Assembly (NCBI GenBank): GCA_021787335.1
Contig: JAJYMC010000038.1
Location: forward strand, 1 to 44,585
Direction: 5' to 3'
Length of the DNA: 44,585 nucleotides
Source of the DNA: Bacillota bacterium
GTDB taxonomy: Bacteria > Bacillota > Sulfobacillia > JAJYWN01 > JAJZPE01
Shown here: piece by piece, positions 13,866-20,509 of the stretch
Layout of the letters: each line of letters starts with the position of its first letter
Position numbering within the stretch: position 1 is the stretch's first letter
Notes under the pieces: generated by a model
Told to the model about the DNA's origin: nothing
Databases searched by the model: none
Seen by the model: only the letters and a program-made list of their open reading frames with translations
Made by a program: the position numbers and the translations under genes

Positions 13866-15536
13866 TCAGCGACCGAGTCGCCACTCCCCGATGTTCCAGA
13901 GGGCGCCGAAGGGGCCGGGGGCGGCCCCGCGAAGGCCGCGCGGGACGGCGTAGTAGCTCTGCTCGCCCCAGAGGAAGACGGCCGGCGGGTCGGCCGCCAG
14001 GGCGGCGGCAAGGTCCGTGTAGGCCCCCTGGAGGGCGGCCGGGTCGGTGGTCCGGCCGGCTTTGGACAGGATGGCGTCGACGTGCGGGTCGCTGTAGGAG
14101 GAGAAGTTAGCCCCGCCGGTCAGTAACCCGTCGGGCTCGACCCCCGGGATGCGGTCGGAGGCGAAGACGTCGATGACGTCCGGGTCCGGGGCGATGACGA
14201 ACCGGCTGAGCATGGCCTCGTATGCGAACGGGGGGGCCATCGCCGCGAAGAGGTCGGCCAGGGGCGCGACCTTGACGTTGGCGACCACGCCCAGGCGGCT
14301 CCATTGCCGGGCGACCTCCTGGGCGGCAGCCGGGCGGTCCAGCCCGGGCGCGGGCTCCTTGGGGGCCAGGAGGGTGAACCTGAAGGGCCGCCCGTCGCGG
14401 TCGAGGACCCCGTCGCCGTCGCTGTCCTGCCAGCCGGCGGCGGTCAGGAGGGCCCTCGCCCGGTCGAGGTCGGGGGCCGCGACCCGGCCACCCGGGCCCT
14501 GGCCGCCCGGGTCCCGCGCGGCGGCCGGCCAGAGGCCCGGAAGGAAAGGCGACGACAGCGGGTACGCCTTGACCCCGACCGCTTCGATGACCTTGCCGCG
14601 GTCGAGGCTCGTCGCCAGCGCCTCGCGCACCCGAGAATCGCCGAAGAGGGCGGCTCCAGGCGTTCCGGCGCGCTGGTTGAGAGCAATGAGGAAATACGAT
14701 GGCCCGGGGTGGGCGATGACCTCGAAGCGGCGGTCCTTGCCGAGCGCGACGGCCTTCGCCGCGTCCACGACGCCCGCCCCCACCTCGCGCCCGTCGAGGG
14801 GCGTGAAGCGGACCTCCACCCGGCTGAAGCCGGGTGCCCCGCCCCAGTAGTCCGGGTTGGCCCTGGCCGTCAGGCTGCGGCCGGCCTTCCAGTCCTCGAG
14901 GATGAAGGGTCCGGTGCCCACCGGCTGGCGGGCCGTGGCGTGGCCCGGCCAGAGGTGGTAGGGAATCCCCTCGAGCTGGGCCCGGGGCAGGATGGGGACG
15001 GTCAGGCGCCACGGGAAGAAGGCGTCGGCGGCGGGCAGGGTGAAGCGGACGGTCAGGGCATCGAGCTTGGCCACTTTGTAGCCGCACCAGAAGCCGCCGG
15101 CGTTGAAATCGAACTCGGGCGAGGTCAGGGTCGTATAAGTGAAGGTCACGTCGTCGGCCGTCAGCCGCCGGCCGTCGGACCAGGTGACGGCGTCGCGAAG
15201 GCGGACGGTCCAGGTGGCCCCGCCGTCCGGCGACGTCCAGGCGGTGGCGAGGGCGGGCACGGTCCTCCCCGCCGCGTCGACCCGGACAAGCGGGTCGTAG
15301 AAGAGGTCGGCGAGCTCGGTCGCGGTCGGATCGGCCAGCACCAGCGGGTTGAGCCCGGGCGGCTCCCGGCCGGTGAAGATGGTCAGGGTCGGCCGCTCCT
15401 TCGACCATCGCCCCACGTACTTCGCGCCGACGTAACTGGCGGCCGCGCCGAGGACGAAAAGAGCGGCCAGAAGCGCGATGAACTTCCATCGCCTCCTGGT
15501 CCGCCTGGTTTCGGTGGGCCGTTGGTGCTTTCCCAT
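13866..15536 (-). CDS. ABC transporter substrate-binding protein, family 5 (peptide/nickel type)
   Basis: A 556-aa solute-binding protein of the DppA/OppA class. After a basic N-terminus and one membrane anchor (about residues 18-42) come the typical PPGLNPLVLADPTATELADLFYDPL start, TWSDGRRLTADDVTFTY and PVGTGPFILEDW segments. There is no permease or ATPase gene beside it, so it either serves a transporter elsewhere or has another envelope role. It follows the lytic transglycosylase by 29 nt in the same direction, suggesting a link with cell-wall peptide recovery; this is inference. The ribosome site is weak. Confidence 0.88.
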   Translation of the reverse strand: MGKHQRPTETRRTRRRWKFIALLAALFVLGAAASYVGAKYVGRWSKERPTLTIFTGREPPGLNPLVLADPTATELADLFYDPLVRVDAAGRTVPALATAWTSPDGGATWTVRLRDAVTWSDGRRLTADDVTFTYTTLTSPEFDFNAGGFWCGYKVAKLDALTVRFTLPAADAFFPWRLTVPILPRAQLEGIPYHLWPGHATARQPVGTGPFILEDWKAGRSLTARANPDYWGGAPGFSRVEVRFTPLDGREVGAGVVDAAKAVALGKDRRFEVIAHPGPSYFLIALNQRAGTPGAALFGDSRVREALATSLDRGKVIEAVGVKAYPLSSPFLPGLWPAAARDPGGQGPGGRVAAPDLDRARALLTAAGWQDSDGDGVLDRDGRPFRFTLLAPKEPAPGLDRPAAAQEVARQWSRLGVVANVKVAPLADLFAAMAPPFAYEAMLSRFVIAPDPDVIDVFASDRIPGVEPDGLLTGGANFSSYSDPHVDAILSKAGRTTDPAALQGAYTDLAAALAADPPAVFLWGEQSYYAVPRGLRGAAPGPFGALWNIGEWRLGR

Positions 15537-15565
15537 GCCTTACTGGTGACGCTGCCTTTCGTGGT

Positions 15566-16222
15566 TCACCTGACGCCCCGCTCGTGGTCTTCGCCCTTGG
15601 TGCCGTAGATGAGGCGATAGCGGCCGTGACCGTCGAGGACCCCGCGGACGAAGAGCCTCGTTTCGCTGAAGGGGATGGCCTCGACCTTGACGTTGCCGGG
15701 CTCGATGACCTTCCCGGCGACCCACTCGCGGACGTTGCGGATGCCGCCGTTGTACGCCGCCAGGGCCAGGACCATGTCGCCGCCGAACTCGTCGCGGAGT
15801 TCGGCCAGGTACCACGTGCCGAGGCGGATGTTGGTGTCCGGGTCGTTGAGGTGGGCCACGTCGAAGTCGTCAAGCCCCAGCCGCCCGGCCGCCCAGCGGG
15901 CCGTGTCCGGCATCAGTTGCATCAGCCCGACGGCCCCCCGGTGGGAGACGGCGTTGGGGTCGAACTTGCTTTCCGTGCGGATCAGCGAGGCCACGAGGTA
16001 TGGGTCGAGGTCATGGACGGTCGAGTAGGACCGGATGAGGTCCGAGTAGGGCATGGGATAGGCCAGACGCCAGACCCAACGGCTGGCCCCCAGGGCCAGG
16101 AGGCCGATGATGACCAGGACGACGGCCAGGTCGCGGAAGCGCCCGGGCCGCCCGAGGCTATGGACACGCGGCGCGCGCACCGCCGGGTACCGCGAGCCGT
16201 GAAAACGTTCGCTGAGCGTCAT
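15566..16222 (-). CDS. Lytic transglycosylase, SLT domain
   Basis: A 218-aa membrane-anchored murein transglycosylase. One transmembrane helix (about 31-52) is followed by an SLT domain with catalytic Glu 84 in LIRTESKFDPNAVS, then GAVGLMQLMPDTA and ALAAYNGG, the standard motifs. The ATG follows GGAGGCC. It sits 54 nt after coaE, an arrangement common in Bacillota next to polA and mutM. Confidence 0.94.
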   Translation of the reverse strand: MTLSERFHGSRYPAVRAPRVHSLGRPGRFRDLAVVLVIIGLLALGASRWVWRLAYPMPYSDLIRSYSTVHDLDPYLVASLIRTESKFDPNAVSHRGAVGLMQLMPDTARWAAGRLGLDDFDVAHLNDPDTNIRLGTWYLAELRDEFGGDMVLALAAYNGGIRNVREWVAGKVIEPGNVKVEAIPFSETRLFVRGVLDGHGRYRLIYGTKGEDHERGVR

Positions 16223-16276
16223 GGGGCCTCCGAGACCGCGAGTTTGTCAAAGCCAGTGTATGTCTGCGGGAGAACG

Positions 16277-16927
16277 TCAATGCGACGAGAGCTGCCTCCA
16301 GAGTTCCTCGATCGCGGCCTTGGTCGTCTCGAAGCTGCCCGAGTTATCGATGATCCGGTCGGCATACTTCTTCTTGACGTCCAGCGGAAGTTGGGCCCGC
16401 ATCCGGCTCTCGGCCTCGTGCTGGCTGAAATGGTCACGGGCCATCAGCCGGGTGACCTGAGTCTCCTTGTCCACGCTGACCACCCAGACCTGATCGACGA
16501 GGTCGGTCATCCCGGCCTCGATGAGCAGCGGGGCATCGATGACGACGACCCGGCCCGACTTCACCGCCCTGGCCATCTCTCTTTTGATGGCGCCGATGAT
16601 GCGCGGATGGGTGATGGCGTTCAGCCGCTTCAGGGCCTCGGAGTCGTCGAAGGCCTTGCCGCCGAGCTTGCGCCGGTTGATGGTCCGGTCGGGGTTGAGG
16701 ATGTCCTCGCCAAAGGCGTCGACCAGCTCGCGCCAGGCCGCTGTCCCCGGGCGCGTGACCCGCTTGGAGACGGCGTCGGCGTCGATGACCACCGCGCCCA
16801 GATTGCGCAGAATCGACGAAACCGTGCTCTTGCCGCTGGCGATCCCGCCGGTCAAGCCGATCGTGGTCGTGGCCTTCACCCCCTTCGCCAAGCCCAAGCT
16901 GCGTGACAGCTGGCGACCTTTCCACAA
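16277..16927 (-). CDS. coaE: Dephospho-CoA kinase
   Basis: The last step of coenzyme A synthesis: ATP-dependent phosphorylation of dephospho-CoA. The P-loop GGIASGKS is at 27-34; the family blocks VIDADAVSKRVTRPG, THPRI and VVVIDAPLLIEAGM are all present. The open frame begins at TTG 16927, giving a leader about 20 aa longer than usual; an internal GTG just before KATTTIGLTGG would match the family length better. It heads the coaE-transglycosylase-binding protein string. Confidence 0.95.
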   Translation of the reverse strand: MWKGRQLSRSLGLAKGVKATTTIGLTGGIASGKSTVSSILRNLGAVVIDADAVSKRVTRPGTAAWRELVDAFGEDILNPDRTINRRKLGGKAFDDSEALKRLNAITHPRIIGAIKREMARAVKSGRVVVIDAPLLIEAGMTDLVDQVWVVSVDKETQVTRLMARDHFSQHEAESRMRAQLPLDVKKKYADRIIDNSGSFETTKAAIEELWRQLSSH

Positions 16928-17029
16928 TTGTAACGCCCGTGTCCCTGGGCCGTCAATTTGAACCGACAGGAAGCTGGGCGATCAGGCCCGAATATTGAGT
17001 GGTCCGCGCGGACGCCGGAGGTGTCTGAC

Positions 17030-18292
17030 ATGACCAGGTTCGGCCGCCCGCGGTTCCTGGATAGCTGGTACGCCGTGCCCGGTCACATCCGGGCGCTGCT
17101 CTGGCCGGAACCGCTCTGGGCCATCCCCTATACCCTCTATGGCCCCTACGCCTCCATCTATCAGGAGCGCCTGGGGCTGACGCCGGCCCAGATCGGCTTG
17201 ATCGGGTCGGCCGCCATGGCTTTGAACGTGGCCGCGTCGTTCTTCGGGGCTTACTTCACCGACCGCCTCGGGCGTAAGCGGACCATGCTTTACGCGGATG
17301 TCCTGGCTTGGTCCGTGGCCACGCTGGTCTGGGCGCTGTCCCGCGACTTCTGGTGGTTCCTGGCCGCGGGCACCCTGAACAGTCTCGGGGCCATCTCGGG
17401 CATCGCCTGGAGCTGCCTTCTCGTTGAGGACACGGCCAAGGACGAGCGGATGCCCATCTTCACCTGGCTGCAACTGCTGCAGCTGGCATCGGGGTTCTTC
17501 GTCCCGCTGGCCGGGCTGATCGTCGCCCGGTTCGACGTGGTCCTCGGAACGCGCATCCTCTACGGCCTGGCCTTCGTCAGCATGAGCTTTATGTTCTACA
17601 TCCGGAACCGGTACGTCCGGGAATCCTCGGTCGGCCTGGCCCGGATGTCGCACGTGCGGGCCATCGACTGGCGGCAGGTCGGCCGCGAGTATCGCCGCGC
17701 AATCGGTTTCCTGGTTCGCCACCGGGAGTTCCGAGCCCTCTTCCTCGGCTCCCTGGCCTTCAACCTGAACTTCGTCATCTCCGGCCTGTACCTCGGCCTG
17801 TTCTACACCGATCACCTGGGGCTGGCCCCGGCGGTCATCTCCATCTTCCCGACGGTGACGGCGGCGGTCATGCTCCTGGTCACCGTCTGGCTTCCGCGGA
17901 TTCCGGCCGAGCGGGCCAGAAGGTATCTGGCCTTCGGCTACGGGTTCGGCGTGGCCGGGCTGGCCCTGCTGGTCACCGCGCCGAGCCACAACCTGGCCTG
18001 GGTGGCCGTCTCGGTGGCTTTGACCGCGGCCGGCAACGCGCTGGTGAACCCGTTCTTCGGGGTCATCTGGAACGGACTCATCGAGGACACCGACCGGGCC
18101 AACGTCTTCTCGGCCACCTTCGTCATCCGGACACTGCTCCTGACGCCGGCCGGGGCCATCGGCGGCTGGCTCTTTTCGATGCACGCCGGCCTGCCGTTGG
18201 CGGTCGTGGCCGTCGCCCTGGTCGTCGGCATCGCCGTGTATCTACCCTTCGCCTTCCCGCGGGCGCCGCGTCCGACCTCGTCTGAGCTCTAG
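17030..18292 (+). CDS. MFS transporter
   Basis: A 420-aa major facilitator with about 12 transmembrane helices. The cytoplasmic loop motif DRLGRKRTM between helices 2 and 3 is clear. I prefer ATG 17030, 6-9 nt after GGAGGTG, over an upstream ATG at 16958 that would add a polar leader. The substrate cannot be told; drug or metabolite efflux is the usual guess. It stands on the plus strand between two halves of an otherwise minus-strand housekeeping cluster. Confidence 0.88.
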   Translation: MTRFGRPRFLDSWYAVPGHIRALLWPEPLWAIPYTLYGPYASIYQERLGLTPAQIGLIGSAAMALNVAASFFGAYFTDRLGRKRTMLYADVLAWSVATLVWALSRDFWWFLAAGTLNSLGAISGIAWSCLLVEDTAKDERMPIFTWLQLLQLASGFFVPLAGLIVARFDVVLGTRILYGLAFVSMSFMFYIRNRYVRESSVGLARMSHVRAIDWRQVGREYRRAIGFLVRHREFRALFLGSLAFNLNFVISGLYLGLFYTDHLGLAPAVISIFPTVTAAVMLLVTVWLPRIPAERARRYLAFGYGFGVAGLALLVTAPSHNLAWVAVSVALTAAGNALVNPFFGVIWNGLIEDTDRANVFSATFVIRTLLLTPAGAIGGWLFSMHAGLPLAVVAVALVVGIAVYLPFAFPRAPRPTSSEL

Positions 18293-18362
18293 GCCGCTGG
18301 CCGCAAGTGGCCGGCCTGATTTCGGCCCGCGACCGGACAGGTCATGAATTGGGCCGGATGGC

Positions 18363-18391
18363 TTGTGCGCTTACGGCCAGTGTGTTATGGT
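18363..18391 (+). promoter_or_regulatory. Candidate promoter for the hemolysin-III gene
   Basis: -35 TTGTGC (18363-18368) and -10 TATGGT (18386-18391) with a 17-bp spacer, about 45 bp before the chosen TTG start. Confidence 0.45.
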
Positions 18392-18435
18392 TGCTTCACT
18401 GGCACCTCGTGAGTCAAGACCAAGGGGGTTTTTCG

Positions 18436-19110
18436 TTGGATCTGGCAAAGGAACGCGGTGGACTGGGTCTGGTCATCAAGGACCCGGTCAGCGCCTTGAC
18501 CCACATGAGCGGGGCCCTATTGGCGACGGTCGGCCTGGTGGCTCTCCTGCGGGCGGCCGCCGGCAACCCCTGGCGTCTCGTCTCCTTCGCCGTCTTCGGA
18601 GCCAGCCTTATTTTGCTTTACACGGCCAGCGCGGTCTATCACTGGCTGCGCCTGCCCGAGCTGACGACGGCGGCTTTGCGGCGAGTCGATCACACGATGA
18701 TCTTCGTCCTCATCGCCGGGACGTACACTCCGTTCTGCCTGGGCCCGTTGCGCGGGCCATGGGGCTGGAGCCTCTTCGGCGTGGTCTGGGGGCTGGCCGC
18801 GGCCGGTCTGCTCATGAAACTGTTCTGGCTGCACGCCCCGCGTTGGCTATCCACGGCCATCTACGTTGGCATGGGCTGGCTGGTGGTGACGGCCACGGCC
18901 CCGCTCCTTAAGACGGTCCCGGCCGGCGGCCTGGTCTGGCTACTCATCGGCGGGCTCTTCTATACGGTCGGGGCGGTGTTCTACGCCCTCAAATGGCCCG
19001 GCCGCAACGCCCGCGTCTTCGGGTTCCACGAGCTGTTCCACCTGTTCGTGATGGCCGGCAGCATCAGTCACTTCTGGGTGGTCTACCGCTATCTGAGCCA
19101 CCTGGGGTGA
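18436..19110 (+). CDS. Hemolysin III / PAQR-family membrane protein
   Basis: A 224-aa seven-helix membrane protein of the hemolysin-III/YqfA/PAQR family. Family marks are DPVSALTHMSGALLA at the start, ASAVYHWL, RRVDHTMIFVLIAGTYTPF, and the C-terminal GFHELFHLFVMAGSISHF with its conserved histidines, which bind zinc in PAQR relatives. I set the start at TTG 18436, 8 nt after AAGGGGG; the open frame reaches back to 18307 but that part is untypical. The function in bacteria is not settled. Confidence 0.9.
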   Translation: MDLAKERGGLGLVIKDPVSALTHMSGALLATVGLVALLRAAAGNPWRLVSFAVFGASLILLYTASAVYHWLRLPELTTAALRRVDHTMIFVLIAGTYTPFCLGPLRGPWGWSLFGVVWGLAAAGLLMKLFWLHAPRWLSTAIYVGMGWLVVTATAPLLKTVPAGGLVWLLIGGLFYTVGAVFYALKWPGRNARVFGFHELFHLFVMAGSISHFWVVYRYLSHLG

Positions 19111-19142
19111 GACCCGGCGACAGGCACGCGAGAAAGATGAAA

Positions 19143-19175
19143 AGACCGCCGCGGCCGTATCGGCTGCGGCGGTCT
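19143..19175 (+). terminator. Terminator after the hemolysin-III gene
   Basis: An 11-bp stem, AGACCGCCGC(G) with (T)GCGGCGGTCT, with further GCCG/CGGC pairing in the apex, followed by CTTTGTTC. It lies between two convergent genes and may work for both. Confidence 0.75.
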
Positions 19176-19199
19176 CTTTGTTCTATCCTGCCTTGCTGG

Positions 19200-19397
19200 T
19201 TACCCTTCGATGACGCGGCCCCGGAACTTGGCCACGGTCGCCTCGCCCAGATCCCGTTCAGCGACGATCTCAAGGCGCCACTTGTCGGCGGCGGGCTTGA
19301 TTCCGAACTCGCCGGTGAGGCCCATCTTCTGCGTCAGACGCTTGAACTCTTCGCGGACGTCGCTTTCGTTGTCGTACTCAAGGGCGATTGAACGCAA
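19200..19397 (-). CDS. Conserved-looking 65-aa protein, unknown
   Basis: A 65-aa protein that I do not recognise. It starts at TTG 19397, 10 nt after AGAGGAGG. It is a compact alpha/beta-like chain rich in charged residues (SDVREEFKRLTQKMGLTGEFGIKPAADKWRLEIVAERDLGEATVAKFRG) without signal or membrane segment. The good ribosome site and the position 50 nt downstream of mutM suggest that it is real and in the polA-mutM operon. Confidence 0.65.
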   Translation of the reverse strand: MRSIALEYDNESDVREEFKRLTQKMGLTGEFGIKPAADKWRLEIVAERDLGEATVAKFRGRVIEG

Positions 19398-19447
19398 GCG
19401 GCTTCGTCCTCCTCTGGCGCGGGGTGTGTTGAGCTTTCTCTCGTTAC

Positions 19448-20461
19448 CTATTGTACCACTTTTTGGTCCCGGCGAACAGTCGTTCTGGCAACTTTTTTCC
19501 GCGGAGCGACGCGCCTCTTGGCCCCTGGGAGCTTCTGGCACTTGGGGCAGAAGTGCGTGCTGCGGCCACCGAGGACGATGCGCTCGATGGGAGTCCCACA
19601 ACGGGAGCACTTCTCGCCGGTGCGCCCGTAGGCGAGCAGCATGGCCGCGAACTCCCCGCGTCGGCCCTCCCCGTCGACATAGGTGGCGATGGTCGTCCCG
19701 CGATGGGCGATGGCCTCGGCGATGATCCCCTGGATGGCCTCGAAAAGGGCCCGCACCTCGCGCGGCTTCAGCTCGTTGGCCCGCCGTTCGGGGTGGATGC
19801 GGGCGCGGTAGAGGCTCTCGTCGGCGTAGATGTTGCCGAGGCCGGCTACAAAAGACTGGTCCAGGAGGAGCGGCTTGATCTTGGTCTTCCGGCGGGCCAG
19901 TCCGGCCTTCAGATGCTCGTAGGTGAAGTCCGGGCTGAGCGGCTCGGGGCCCAACGCAGCCAGGCCCTTCAGCTTCGGGTGGGCGGCGTAGCCAGCGCGG
20001 TCACGGGCCCCGGCGACATAGGAGACCCGGCCGAAGTGGCGCAGATCGATGTGGCGCAGCTCCTCGTCGCCCTCAAGGCGGAAGACGACGTGGGTGTGCT
20101 TCTCGAGCTTCGGCTCGAGGACCTCGCCGGTCCGGCAGACCAGCAGGCGGCCGGCCATCTTGAGGTGGATGATTATCTCCCCGGCGGGCTTAGCTTTCGC
20201 CCCGGCTCCGTTGGCTTTTGCCCCGCCGCTGCCCGCCCTGGCCCCGCCGGGCGCCCCGTCCTCGGTCAGCCGAAGGATGAGGTACTTCCCGCGGCGGTCG
20301 ACCTCGGCGATGCGCCGGCCGGTCACCCGCTGGGCGAACTCCTCAGGGGTCAGGGGCTCGACAAACTTAGGCCGCCTGACCTCGACCGCCTCGATGCGGC
20401 GGCCGGCGACCCTGGCGGCGACGGTGCGGCGGACAGTCTCTACTTCGGGCATCTCAGGCAC
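19448..20461 (-). CDS. mutM: Formamidopyrimidine-DNA glycosylase
   Basis: Removes 8-oxoguanine and ring-opened purines, with AP lyase activity. The chain begins MPEMPEVETVRR, giving the catalytic Pro 2 and Glu 3; GTG 20461 is 9 nt after AAGGAG. The C-terminal zinc finger CxxC...CxxC (CSRCGTPIERIVLGG...HFCPKC) is intact, as is SFVAGLGNIYADE. At 337 aa it is longer than the usual 270-300: a Gly/Ala/Lys-rich insert of about 25 residues sits near residues 70-95, and a basic tail follows the zinc finger. It is 48 nt downstream of polA. Confidence 0.96.
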   Translation of the reverse strand: MPEMPEVETVRRTVAARVAGRRIEAVEVRRPKFVEPLTPEEFAQRVTGRRIAEVDRRGKYLILRLTEDGAPGGARAGSGGAKANGAGAKAKPAGEIIIHLKMAGRLLVCRTGEVLEPKLEKHTHVVFRLEGDEELRHIDLRHFGRVSYVAGARDRAGYAAHPKLKGLAALGPEPLSPDFTYEHLKAGLARRKTKIKPLLLDQSFVAGLGNIYADESLYRARIHPERRANELKPREVRALFEAIQGIIAEAIAHRGTTIATYVDGEGRRGEFAAMLLAYGRTGEKCSRCGTPIERIVLGGRSTHFCPKCQKLPGAKRRVAPRKKVARTTVRRDQKVVQ

Positions 20462-20509
20462 GGCTGGTGGCTCCTTGTCGTGGTGTGGAGGCGGGGCGGA
20501 CCCGCCAGC

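Noticed and set aside
14304-16906. Long plus-strand frames opposite the binding protein, transglycosylase and coaE
   Set aside because: Antisense to three recognised genes, low-complexity charged translation, no family match.
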